From Adiantum capillus-veneris (lineage: Eukaryota; Streptophyta; Polypodiopsida; Polypodiales; Pteridaceae), in assembly GCA_014529385.2 (NCBI GenBank), contig CM043960.1, positions 34,490,396 to 34,554,395 on the forward strand: a DNA stretch of 64,000 nucleotides. The letters run 5' to 3'. The first letter of the stretch is position 1. The number at the start of each line of letters is the position of its first letter. This document shows, piece by piece, positions 32,035-42,070 of the stretch. The notes under the pieces were generated by a model. It did not search any database and was not told where the DNA came from. It saw only the letters and a program-made list of their open reading frames with translations. The position numbers were made by a program, and so were the translations under genes.

Positions 32035-35000
32035 TTACTCTTGGGAAGCATTGTAAGCATTGACAAGGTTTAGGTTATCCTTTAATTGTATGCCTTGCAT
32101 CCATCTAGCATCTTCAAAAGGATAATTCTTAAACTTAATAAGATATCGTCGGATAGTCTTACCGCCTCTTAATACCTTGTCTTCATGTCGGAGAATGGAC
32201 TCGGGCTGCAGCACCTCCTCGTGGTCCTCGATCTCCGGTGGGTCTTCAATAGTTGGTTCTTGAGGTGGCTCTCCTTTGTAAGGCTTTAAGAGGCTCACAT
32301 GAAAAGCATTGTGTATGAGCCAATGATTGGGCAACTTAAGTTGATAGGCCATCTCATTGATTGGCCTAAGAATCTGGAAGGGACCATAGTACCTTTTTGC
32401 TAGTTTAGCATAGTACTTTTGGTGGCCCGTAGGATTCTTGCCCGTTGTGTGCCTTAATCGAGCCTTGGGAAACTTTAACAAGACCCAATCGTTTTCTTTA
32501 AAGGCTTGGGCTCTTCTGTGCTTGTCAGCAGCAGCCTTTTGCCTTTGCTGTGAGATAGAGATAGCATCCTTAATCTTTTGGAAAGATTCTTGTAGGTCTC
32601 GGCTATACTCATCTGCAGCAAAGATCTTCCCATGTACCTTAAGTAGCAAGGGACTTTTTGATCTTCCCTCAATTACCTCGAAAGGTGCTTTTCCTGTAGA
32701 AGTATGTACAGTGTTATTGTAAGCATACTCTACTAAGGGTAAGTACTTCTCCCATTGGGATCTTTGATCTACTTCCGTTACATAGGCTTTTAGTAGATCA
32801 AGAATAGTTAGGTTAGCTATTTCACTTTGGCCATCAGTTTGTGGATGATAGGCCGAAGAGAAGTTTAGCCTTGTTCCTAAATTCTCAAAGAGACCCTTCC
32901 AGAAATTACTGGTCATTCTAGGATCTCTATCCGACACTATGGACATTGGCAAGCCATGGTACTTGAAAATTTGTGAAATGAAGAGGGTTGCCATTTGATG
33001 GGCTTTGATAGTCTTTTTGACAGGTATAAAATGAGCTTGTTTACTGAACCTGTCTACTATCGTCCATATTCCCGTATTCCCATGGATAGACTTAGGCAAT
33101 CCAAAGATAAAATCCATGGATATGCTCTCCCATGGTGAATTAGGGATTGGCAAGGGTTGAAGCAATCCAAGTTGCTTCCCTCTATCAAATTTTGTCTTTT
33201 GACATACCACACATTTGGAAACATACTCATGTATGTTCACTTTCATGGTAGGCCAATAGAAATATGTTTCAATTCCCTTTAGGGTAGACTGAATCCCTCT
33301 ATGCCCCGCATATGGGGGAGCATGAGATTCATACATTACTTTCTCACGTAGTGAGTTAGTAACGCATAGTCTATTGCCATAGAGAAGATAGCCATCTTGT
33401 AAAGTAAATGGTTCTTCTTTCTTCCCTAAGGCAAGGGCTGAAATCACATCTCTAAAATCGGGATCAATAGCATACTCATCTATCATTAAAGATAGATCAT
33501 TGTGAGTTGCTATGGAAACCGCATTCACTCTCGGTCGTCTTGAGAGTGCATCGGCTACTTGATTATGCTTGCCAGCAATGTGAGCAATATGAAAATGAAA
33601 TTGCGAAAGGAAATTTGCCCACCTCATTTGTTTGTCGGAGAGCTTGGTCTGCGTCATGAAGTACTTAAGACTTTGGTGATCCGTTCGCAGAATGAAAGGA
33701 GTCCCCAATAAATAGTGCTTCCATGAGTCTAAGGCATGTAGAACTGCAAGGAGTTCTTTTTCGTATATGCCTAGAGCTTGCTCAACAGGGTCGAGCCTTC
33801 GACTCTCATAGCCTATGGCGTGCCCTTCTTGGAGCAAAACAGCCCCAAGGCAATCACCACAAGCATCACATTGGACCTCAAATGGTTTTGAGAGATCCGG
33901 TAGTGTAAGCACAGGTTGAGAGATAAGCTTTTCTTTAAGCTTTTCGAAAGCATTGTTCTCCTTAGCAGACCACGTATACCTAACATTTTTCTTTGTTAGG
34001 TCATGTAATGGTCCCGCAATTTGTGAGAACTTTTCTATGAAGCGTCTATAGTATGCACACATACCTATAAAGCTTCTTAGTTCATGAAGATTCCTTGGTT
34101 TAGGCCATCCTTTTATTACCTCTAACTTGGATGGATCCATTTGGATTCCATCTTGAGAGATAATGTGACCTAAATATTGAATCTCTTGCAAGAAAAATTC
34201 ACTTTTCTTTCGATTAACATAAAGTTTATTCTCTCTTAAAACTTGAAATATTACCTGGAGGTGTTGCTTATGTTCCTCTAATGAATTAGAGTAGATGATA
34301 ATATCATCAAAGAACACTCCAGTGAAGGTTCGATGAGGTCTGAACAGCTTCTCCATCAAGCGGTTAAATGTGGCTGGTGCATTAGTCAAGCCAAAAGGCA
34401 TGACAATGTATTCGTAAAGACCAAATGTAGTACGAAATGCGGTCTTTACAATGTCTTGATCAACTATCCTTATTTGATGATAGCCACTTTTTAGGTCAAT
34501 CCTACTGAAGTAGGTCGATCCTTGTAGCTTATCAAATAGGTCTTCTACCCGTGGAACGGGAAACCTATTCTTGATAGTGATCCTATTTAGTGCTCTATAG
34601 TCGACACACATACGATATGTGCCGTCTTTCTTTTGCACTAATAGCACAGGTGAGCAAAATGGAGATGAGCTAGGCCTAACCATGCCCTTCTCAATTAACT
34701 CATGCACTTGCCGCATAATCTCCTCTTGTTGAGCTTGAGAAACTCTATAAGGAGGTTTGTTAGGCGGTGAACTTCCTGGAAGAAGTTCAATTGCATGGTC
34801 GTCATTACCTCGTTTAGGAGGTAGCTCAGAAGGGATGTCGTCAATAAAGACATCTTGAAACTCCTTGAGAAAATTGGATAACTCTAATTCCTTTTGGTTG
34901 CTTTTATTTTCTTTTGCTAAATCATTAGGTTCATTTTGAGAATCTTTAACAAAAATCATGTACACGGAAATAGAGCTCTTTATTGACTTGTTGAAAGCTG

Positions 35001-36984
35001 GTGTATGTACAATGGGGATGGTGTTACCCATCTCCCTAGCATCTATATACATGTCCTTTTCCCTGAACTTAAAGGAGATTCTCCTTTCAGGAAATTTAAC
35101 ATGGGCAGCCAGACGGTCAAACCATGGTGCCCCTAGGATTACATCCTCATGCTTGAGAGGAGAGATAAAGAAATCCTCTTTGTCCACATAGCCTTGGACA
35201 TGAAGCCTCAATTTCCCGATTAAGGGAGTGACTGAAGCTTCTTGCCCCTTGAAGGCACTGTCTGCGGGTAGGATATCTCCCATCTCGTAGGATTGTATGC
35301 CTAGCTTGGTGGCTAACTCCATAGATATGAAATTGTGAGTAGAACCAGGGTCAAAGAGAATAAAAGCATCATGTTCTCTTACCTTTCCCCAAGCATGGCA
35401 TAGAGGAGATCCTTTGTGGTGAGTTTGGTGAATCTCCTCCTCTTGGATTTCAACCAAAGAAGCTCTAGGAGGATCTTGGCGGTTGTTCTTTTGGGGACAA
35501 GCGCGGTACGCATGCCCTTGTTCGCCGCACTTGAAACACCGGTTATCTTTACGATAACGCTCAAGCTCTTCAGGAGAGAGTTTATTCTTTCCTTTGTAAA
35601 CTCCCTTCTCTTTAGCTTTGTTGGAATTGCCCTTAGGAGACTTTTGGACATTGTCCTTCCCCTTAGGCTCATTGGAACCTTTGTTTTCCGGGGGCTTATT
35701 ATTTCTTTTACCCCCCGTTTGGAAATTGATTCGCGAGGCCACCATAGTATGGTGTATTACCGCCGATATGGTACGTGGCCTTTGGGAGTTGACATACTCC
35801 GCCATTTCTTCGGTTAAGCCCGCACAAAATTGTTGCTTTTGCTCTCCAAAATCCAACTTTTTGAAGACAGTGGCTTTGAGTTGTAGGTCCCAAAACTTGT
35901 CTACATATTTGTGGATGGATTCATTGGGAGAGAGCTTTAAGCTTCGCCATTCGGTGAGTACTTTGTCTTTGGCATCGGTGGCCAAAAACTGCTTCATAAT
36001 GGAAGCTCTTAAAGCCTTCCATGTTCGTGGAGCTTCACCGTTGGCTCGTAGGCTAGACCACCATTGTCTGGCGGACTTTTGAAAGTGCATAGCTACATGG
36101 CGTAGCTTAGAGGACTCCGTGAAGCCCTCATCTCCAAACGCCGCATCGAATTGCTGGATAAAGGCCAAAACTTTGTCTGTAGCACCAAAGGTGCCATCAT
36201 AGGTAAGGAAAGAGATGCTCTTCCCTCCCTCTTTGAATTTCTTCAGCTTGGACGACCTCTTCCATGCGGCATAGGATTTCCTATGGCCTCTTCTTTTTGA
36301 TGGTTCAAAAGTTGCACCATCACTTTCTTCAGAAGATGAAGAATTTGAAGAAGGTGGAGAAGAGGGTGACCTCTTTCTCGCCTTTTTCTTGTCTTGATCT
36401 TTGTCGTCTTCACCATAGCTTTCATAAGAGGAAGAGGATAAAGAAGATGGAGAAGAGGGTGTCCTCTTTCTCGCCTTTTTCTTCTCTTGCTTTTTATCAT
36501 CCCTCTTTGAATTATGGCGTGGAGAAGAGTGTGATGGTCTTCTCCGCTTTGGTGGTGATGGAGAGCGTTTAGCCCGCCGTCTTCGTGGAGCCATCTCCGC
36601 CGAGGTGGCGGGAGACTCGCTTCTTTCTCGTTCCTTCGGTGGAGGCTCTTGAGTTCTCCTTTGGGAAGGAGATGCATCATCAAGAAGTAAGTTCTTGAGC
36701 CCTTCATATGGATTCTCTTCTTCATCCCGAATCGGAGAGAGACCTCTTTTGGTAGTCTCACAAGGAGGCTTCCTAGGTGTTCTCTCGTCATGGTGATGAG
36801 CTTGGAGAATCCCGTGAGCACGGAGCTGCCGTTGCACTTCACTTTGGAGAGATGGATTGCCCATGGCTTGTTGAAGCCTAGAAACAAGATAATTAACAAG
36901 CATTGAAGCATCATTAGTAGCTTGCTCATGAGCAAAATCAAAGTTATCAACATTAATTTCACTCTCTTTAATATTGTCAGCCAT
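32035..36984 (-). CDS. Element F gag-pol polyprotein (1649 codons)
   Basis: One uninterrupted frame. By residue: acidic N-terminus; Arg/Ser/Lys-rich, internally duplicated region (about 148-231); gag core (about 260-420); CCHC knuckle C483, C486, H491, C496; protease motif at 545-547 reading D-P-G rather than D-S/T-G; RT from about 765 with FFDD at D893-D894; RNase H from about 1035; integrase H2C2 zinc domain (about 1220-1260) and catalytic D1291, D1352 and E1388 (35 residues between the last two); C-terminal chromodomain (about 1598-1640, with YLIKFKNYPFEDARW). The start Met is the first in frame and is matched by the gag start of element B. All catalytic residues seem intact except in the protease. 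Confidence 0.96.
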   Translation of the reverse strand: MADNIKESEINVDNFDFAHEQATNDASMLVNYLVSRLQQAMGNPSLQSEVQRQLRAHGILQAHHHDERTPRKPPCETTKRGLSPIRDEEENPYEGLKNLLLDDASPSQRRTQEPPPKERERSESPATSAEMAPRRRRAKRSPSPPKRRRPSHSSPRHNSKRDDKKQEKKKARKRTPSSPSSLSSSSYESYGEDDKDQDKKKARKRSPSSPPSSNSSSSEESDGATFEPSKRRGHRKSYAAWKRSSKLKKFKEGGKSISFLTYDGTFGATDKVLAFIQQFDAAFGDEGFTESSKLRHVAMHFQKSARQWWSSLRANGEAPRTWKALRASIMKQFLATDAKDKVLTEWRSLKLSPNESIHKYVDKFWDLQLKATVFKKLDFGEQKQQFCAGLTEEMAEYVNSQRPRTISAVIHHTMVASRINFQTGGKRNNKPPENKGSNEPKGKDNVQKSPKGNSNKAKEKGVYKGKNKLSPEELERYRKDNRCFKCGEQGHAYRACPQKNNRQDPPRASLVEIQEEEIHQTHHKGSPLCHAWGKVREHDAFILFDPGSTHNFISMELATKLGIQSYEMGDILPADSAFKGQEASVTPLIGKLRLHVQGYVDKEDFFISPLKHEDVILGAPWFDRLAAHVKFPERRISFKFREKDMYIDAREMGNTIPIVHTPAFNKSIKSSISVYMIFVKDSQNEPNDLAKENKSNQKELELSNFLKEFQDVFIDDIPSELPPKRGNDDHAIELLPGSSPPNKPPYRVSQAQQEEIMRQVHELIEKGMVRPSSSPFCSPVLLVQKKDGTYRMCVDYRALNRITIKNRFPVPRVEDLFDKLQGSTYFSRIDLKSGYHQIRIVDQDIVKTAFRTTFGLYEYIVMPFGLTNAPATFNRLMEKLFRPHRTFTGVFFDDIIIYSNSLEEHKQHLQVIFQVLRENKLYVNRKKSEFFLQEIQYLGHIISQDGIQMDPSKLEVIKGWPKPRNLHELRSFIGMCAYYRRFIEKFSQIAGPLHDLTKKNVRYTWSAKENNAFEKLKEKLISQPVLTLPDLSKPFEVQCDACGDCLGAVLLQEGHAIGYESRRLDPVEQALGIYEKELLAVLHALDSWKHYLLGTPFILRTDHQSLKYFMTQTKLSDKQMRWANFLSQFHFHIAHIAGKHNQVADALSRRPRVNAVSIATHNDLSLMIDEYAIDPDFRDVISALALGKKEEPFTLQDGYLLYGNRLCVTNSLREKVMYESHAPPYAGHRGIQSTLKGIETYFYWPTMKVNIHEYVSKCVVCQKTKFDRGKQLGLLQPLPIPNSPWESISMDFIFGLPKSIHGNTGIWTIVDRFSKQAHFIPVKKTIKAHQMATLFISQIFKYHGLPMSIVSDRDPRMTSNFWKGLFENLGTRLNFSSAYHPQTDGQSEIANLTILDLLKAYVTEVDQRSQWEKYLPLVEYAYNNTVHTSTGKAPFEVIEGRSKSPLLLKVHGKIFAADEYSRDLQESFQKIKDAISISQQRQKAAADKHRRAQAFKENDWVLLKFPKARLRHTTGKNPTGHQKYYAKLAKRYYGPFQILRPINEMAYQLKLPNHWLIHNAFHVSLLKPYKGEPPQEPTIEDPPEIEDHEEVLQPESILRHEDKVLRGGKTIRRYLIKFKNYPFEDARWMQGIQLKDNLNLVNAYNASQE

Positions 36985-37373
36985 TCTAACAACTTTTAGG
37001 TGTACTTTGGCACTTCAAGTCCTAGTTGCTACTCCTCTTTACCCCTTTAGAAAAAGCACTCAAGCTACTGTACCCGCGGCTCGAATACCATTAATTGCAA
37101 GGAATAGAAGAGAGGGTCTTTCGACACCAAAACAGCACCGGCTCCTGTCAAGCTTCTAATAGCTCAATAGTGGTTAAGCCGTAGGCAAGCCCCGTAGGAC
37201 TCCACTATTAAGACCATAGCTCTCGACGGTGATGCCCCGTTAACTGCACAAAGGCAGGCGCACTGCAAGGCTGAAAAATCCCTATTCTACTTACTCACAG
37301 GCAATTAATAATACCAACCATTTGTAGCTAGCTTGAGGACCTCCCTTCTTGAGCAAGAAAAGAGAAACCTTGA

Positions 37374-37385
37374 GCTCTGATACCA
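37374..37385 (-). promoter_or_regulatory. Primer-binding site of element F (initiator Met tRNA)
   Basis: Minus-strand TGGTATCAGAGC begins one base inside the 5' LTR. The next 390 bp to the gag start form an untranslated leader without extra ORFs. Confidence 0.95.
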
Positions 37386-37386
37386 A

Positions 37387-38976
37387 TGTAACATTTAATG
37401 GCCTAAAATCTTATGTGTAGCGGAAATTAGCATGAACATAGTGAGCATTTCATTAGAGTTGATTCCTAATGAGAATTACAAGAGTGCTTGGGTGGAGAGA
37501 GCAACAAAAAGCATAACACCTAGTTAGATAGCATCGACAATACTTTCAAAAGAGAGAGCAATTAAGCTATTGACAACAGTTGAGGACCGGATTTGCATGG
37601 AGCCGGTCCCCCCTCCAAAAGGCTTTGTATTATGGTTTCTCCCATCAAGAGAGACATTGTACAATACAATTCTTTGTGTTCCTTCAAGACGAGCTAGTGC
37701 AATGAAGATGGAAGCTTCATACACCAAGCAAAACACTTAATCAAACACAACTTGAATTATCCCCGTTCTCAGACCCAAGACCTCACACACCTTCGAAGAT
37801 GGTGAGAGCTAGCAGGGTATGAGAGTAGATTGAGAGGAAAAAGAAGTATCTTACGAGAAAGAAGTACATCTCCTCACATAATCACTCATATTAGCATAGC
37901 TTAGCTTAGTAATTAGCTTGGTAGAGAAGATGAGCATGCATTGAAGCTTGGCTCTTGGTTGGATTTGCATCCACATGCCAAGAGAGTGTTGATGTAGGCT
38001 TCTATCTCACAAGCTTGGAGTAGGTGATGAGCTCTCCATTAAAGCTTGGGAGGAGATAGAGTATTTTCTCTTCACACATGGTCAAGTGTGAGAGTGTGTG
38101 TGTCAATGCCAAGCAAAAATCAGCCCCCTCTCTCTCTTGGGCGAGCCCTAGCTGCTAAGTTAGTCTGGCTTTTGCCTCATTGGACCTCCCCAGGTCAAGC
38201 CAATAGGGATTAAGCAGCATAAGTGATAGCCTTCTGACATGTGTCCCCCTTTCCCCTTTTGTGAGAGCTTTAGATAATTAAATAATTAAACTAAACTCTC
38301 ATTGGACCCCTTTGCCTCCTGGCCAATAGGAATCAGGCAAGCCATGGGGCTCCTGAATGCTCATTGGACCCCTTGGGAGACTGCCCAATAGTCTTCTAGG
38401 ACACTTAATTCTTATTGGTTTCTTTTATTAAATGTTTTTAAATTAATTAAACTAGATTTACTCTAGCCTAATTCTCATTGGTCCACTTCAAGGGTCTTCC
38501 AATAGGAATTGGGCATACCTTGTGGGCATCTGGCCTAGGGAGCTGACATGTGTCCCTCATTCCCTTTGTGTAAAGGGAGCCTGTGTGTGTGTGTGTGGCT
38601 TTCTCTCTCATCCCCTAGCTTTGGGGCTCGCCCCCTCCCATGTAGGGATGTAGAAAGACTTTTTGGGCACACACTAAGCATCCAATTTTCCCTAAGGTTG
38701 ACCTTTGGACACAACCTTTGAATTTTGGAACCTTAGCATTTTGGAAGTCTTAATGGGCTGAACCTTAGGGTCTTTTTAGCCCGTTGTTTCACATGGCTCT
38801 TTTGCAGATGGCCCCCCCTTTGGATCCCTATTTTCCCTCCTTTGGATCCCTACTGTGGCCGGTCTGCTAACTTAACCAATATTCTAGCTTTTTCTCCCTT
38901 GGAACTTCCCCACATTAAATGATCAGTTTAATATGAGAAAATCATTTAGGAGAATTAGATATTGATTATTATGACA
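37387..38976 (-). repeat. 5' LTR of element F
   Basis: Same 1590 bp as 30088-31677 at a constant offset of 7299; one mismatch noticed. Followed by the ACTTA duplication at 38977-38981. Confidence 0.95.
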
Positions 38977-38981
38977 ACTTA

Positions 38982-39480
38982 CATCGGGGTTCGCATTTCT
39001 AGTTTGCTCCATGATTTGCTTTGCAATAGCCGTGTCCTGGTTGGTTGGATTTCTTGGACAATCCTCTGGAAAATGTCCACCTTTTCTTCCACAATCTAAG
39101 CAATACACCATGACTGGTGTTATTTCAATTGGTTCTGTCATGTCAAGCTCTTGCTGAGGAGCTTCTGTTTATGTATTTTCCAAGTTGTCAGCATCTTCTT
39201 ATAGGCTACTCGCTTCTCAATTTTTGTACGGCTTTTGACTTGGTTCTCCAATATGACTGGCTCCTACTAACTGACCAGGATCTTCCATTTTTGGCTCTTG
39301 ACTATAGATCTGACCACTGTAAGCCATGTACAATGACCCTGATTTCATATGCACCAATTATATGGTTTGTTGACTTGTGCAGATATATGGATAATCACTT
39401 GGGTCAATTTTTTGCACTTCTATCTGCACCTCATCTTTGAGCTTTCAATAACTACCTCCACTGAAACCCGTTGTCGTGCT
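38982..39480 (-). pseudogene. Element G: gag zinc-knuckle fragment
   Basis: Minus-strand translation contains VYCLDCGRKGGHFPEDCPRN, a CCHC-type knuckle (C-x2-C-x5-H-x4-C), preceded by acidic, Gln/Glu-rich sequence with a few stops (for example PYICTSQQT, MEDPGQLVGASHIGEPSQ). It lies directly outside F's target duplication and probably joins the G remnant left of F. The right border against element D's LTR is not sharp. Confidence 0.6.
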
Positions 39481-40301
39481 GTGACACGTACATAGTGGGA
39501 ACGCATGCTACAAGATTTATCTTGTAAATTTTTAGATACATAGTTATATTTCCTATAATGCAGTACATACACATATTTAAGTATAATAATATTCTTTCTA
39601 TCTCATCCTATTATTTATCTCAGGGGTAACCTGTTCTTACTTTACCATCAAAAAATACTATGGGAAAAGCATCAATAGCTCCGCCTCTTTAACTTGGGGC
39701 AAAAAAGCATTGATTCTTTATTTATACTATCTCATTATCATCTCACACCTTAGCTAGATCCTATATCTAGGGTAAACTCCAATATATATATATATTCTAT
39801 GTATTTTTTATATTTTTCTTATATTTCTTTTTAAATAGCTACTAGGGGGGAATAAAATCCTAGTGGGACACTATGTGGCGTGATTTCAAAGATACACTTA
39901 TTTTAATGCATTATTGCAAGCATGATTACAAAGCTTTGTCAAGGAGCAATGTCATGCTTTTATATGGCATGAGGTGTCCTTTGGAATCAAATGAAAGTCT
40001 AAGCTAAGGGGACCACGGGAAGACTTTTGCTACCAGAAATGGACCCAATTTTGATGATTTTTTTACACAAGGTTCCAATCTGAATTGGAAAACAATTTTA
40101 AAATAAAAATCGTAGCTAATGAGTTGAATTTTCTGTCCATATTTGTACTTTTTTATTTGGAGACACGGTTGAGGAGATATGATCAAAATACTGGACCCCA
40201 GTATGCCCACATCATGCAGGGACAGCTCATTTCCAATTTTTCCAGTTTTTGTTCACACTGGCTCTTCTCTTCTTGTGTAAACCCTTGGGGGTTCCCTTCA
40301 C

Positions 40302-40313
40302 CTATAAAAGGGG
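40302..40313 (+). promoter_or_regulatory. TATA box of element D
   Basis: CTATAAAAGGGG, about 560 bp upstream of the first small leader ORF. Confidence 0.6.
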
Positions 40314-40863
40314 ACCCCTTATTCCTTGAAAAGAACTCAAGCATTCAAGCCATTGATGAGAGGAATTCATGAGGGAGGGAGTAGTAATGCCAAATTGTAC
40401 TTAGTCATTAACATAAGCCTAAGCCTACACTTCCTCCTAGAAGAAGACTAGCCATTCTTGCAACAAGCTAACCTTGGAAGATCAACTCTAATCAAAGAAT
40501 GTCGTGGACTTGGCGTATCAATCAAAGTTGATTTCTCCCTTCTTCTTCTCTCTCCATCAATAATGGTGCCGAAGGGTTTGTCAAGTAAGATGTGTTCTAC
40601 ATTGATGTTTTCTTGATTTCTTGTTGTTTTCTTTTTCATCTCTAGTCCAGCATATATATCTCTCTCTAATATCATCTCCTTAACCAAACCTATCTCTCTC
40701 ACTATTAGTAATTCATCCTCTCTACACATTTTAGGTTCTCTTTGCTACAGGTACATCTCTCCCTGCAGTATCCTTATTGCCTACGAGCAAGAATAGGGCT
40801 TGGGAGGGAAACTTCTCATCTCTTCACTTCTCTCATATCTACATTTCTCACATAATATCCTAG

Positions 40864-41082
40864 ATGAATAACCCACATGATGATAATTTCTATTGCTTTC
40901 ACTCTGGACGATCTATTAGAATTAACGTATGGATTAGTCGTAAATTACACTTTCAACAATGTATAGTGTTTCTCTTTGGCCCAGAAAGGCTCAATGAAAT
41001 ACTTCTATCACCGGATCTCATCATACTACCTCTCATAGACTATAACTTTTCTTTTGATGTAAGCGTAGTTATCTTGCTATGA
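40864..41082 (+). CDS. Leader small ORF, type 1 (element D copy), 72 codons
   Basis: An intact 219-nt ATG-to-TGA ORF of the same length as the minus-strand ORF at 3862-4080, with which it shares ISRK-HFQQ, VF-FG, EIL-SP and ILPLIDY-SFDV. Differences between the copies are concentrated at third codon positions in the conserved blocks. Its stop overlaps the next ORF's start (ATGA at 41079-41082). Family and function unknown. In both elements the ORF lies in the transcribed leader before gag, which argues for expression with the element. Confidence 0.65.
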   Translation: MNNPHDDNFYCFHSGRSIRINVWISRKLHFQQCIVFLFGPERLNEILLSPDLIILPLIDYNFSFDVSVVILL

Positions 41083-41291
41083 ACCAAAAGGCTTTATACA
41101 CACAATTAATCCCAATCACTAGACAAAATATATATATTATGGTAAGCACAAAACTACAATTCCAAAGAACAATTCGTAGCCTATTCGGTCAGCCAGGATT
41201 GAATGCCATTAACTCATCTATTAACCCTTTCATATTACCCATGATACGATATGACCATAGCCTTGATGTTTTCATCTTTATGTTGTTTTGA
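41079..41291 (+). CDS. Leader small ORF, type 2 (element D copy), 70 codons
   Basis: Intact, 213 nt, overlapping the type 1 stop by four bases. It resembles the type 1 product itself (S-KL-FQ, I, LFG, LN-I, ILP-I-Y, S-DV), so the pair arose by tandem duplication, and it matches the frameshifted copy at 4102-4313 of element A. Conserved features: VSTKLQFQR, LFG, SINPFILP and SLDVFIF. Function unknown. Confidence 0.62.
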   Translation: MNQKALYTQLIPITRQNIYIMVSTKLQFQRTIRSLFGQPGLNAINSSINPFILPMIRYDHSLDVFIFMLF

Positions 41292-41489
41292 CCCTCTATT
41301 TTGTGTTCTTTCTCTGTGTGTGTGAGTGCAAGAGAGAAAGAGTGGAACTTCTTTGATTGCACTTCCGCCCAAACCCTAGTCTTCATGGCATCTATGGTTT
41401 AACTCCTTCATATAGTTTTTTGGAGTTCTCTCACAAACTCTCACAGCCATAAACCCGGTGCTTTCCCGGCAAGACCGCAAATTTCTCGA

Positions 41490-42070
41490 CACCGTGAATA
41501 TCTGGACTATGTGATGGAAAGGTCGTACGGACCTCCAGAAGTGCAACAATTGACACCACCTCCAAGGTACCAAATTGGACCCAATAATGCAGCACGAGGA
41601 GGAGACCAACTACAACTTATGTTGGTCCAACAACCCCCTTTGACTCAATACAATCAAGCCATTGCTCAATACATACATTCGGTAGAACCACACATGAGTG
41701 CACCAATGATGCCACCAATAATTTGTTACAAGGAGCTTGTAGAGACTCATGTGGGAGAACATGAGGGTGTAGCATATTCTACTGAGAATAGTCCATTTTG
41801 AGCAAGCATAGATGAAGCTATGAAACCTTCATATGTGGTTCAAATAGAAAGAAACCATTCATGATGGATGAAAATATGCTCATGTTTATAGCAAATCAAA
41901 ATTACAAACCTAGAAGATATCCTCATGTGACAGGACAGCCAATGGGAGCACCACCAACTACCCAGATGGAAATTCCATGCTATGAATGTGGAGGTGACCA
42001 TTGGGCACAAGGTTTTCCAAACAAAGGCCAACAAATAAAATATTTTGATTCTATGATTGATGCACAATAG
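41490..42070 (+). pseudogene. Element D: gag remnant
   Basis: Frames from ATG 41511 (PPEVQQLTPPPRYQIGPNN, LTQYNQAIAQYI) and from 41861 (MLMFIANQNYKPRRYPHVTG, IPCYECGGDHWAQGFPNK) encode a Pro/Gln-rich gag with a CCHC-like knuckle whose last Cys has become Phe. A stop at 41799 separates the pieces. Confidence 0.6.

Larger units (their letters stand above)
30088..38976 (-). mobile_element. Element F: complete chromovirus-type Ty3/gypsy retrotransposon (8889 bp)
   Basis: Two 1590-bp LTRs in direct repeat, ACTTA target duplication, initiator-Met primer site, polypurine tract and a single gag-pol ORF with protease, RT, RNase H, integrase and chromodomain in Ty3 order. Only one LTR mismatch was noticed by eye (C at 30770, T at 38069), so the insertion is recent. 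It splits an older minus-strand element (G). Related, older family members in the window are B and C. The protease catalytic motif is altered, so the copy may depend on others for processing. Confidence 0.96.
39480..41450 (+). repeat. Probable 5' LTR (and leader) of element D
   Basis: A strong TATA box (CTATAAAAGGGG) at 40302-40313, and similarity in order to the solo LTR at 58918-60846 (for example AAGGGGACCAC, GACTTTTGC, a segment ending GGAGATATGAT, and CACTTCCGCC near the end), mark this as a plus-strand LTR. Limits are approximate: a start near TGTGACACG (about 39480) and an end before the gag start at 41511. Two small ORFs (40864-41291) lie in its downstream part, or in the leader if the LTR ends earlier. 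Confidence 0.5.
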
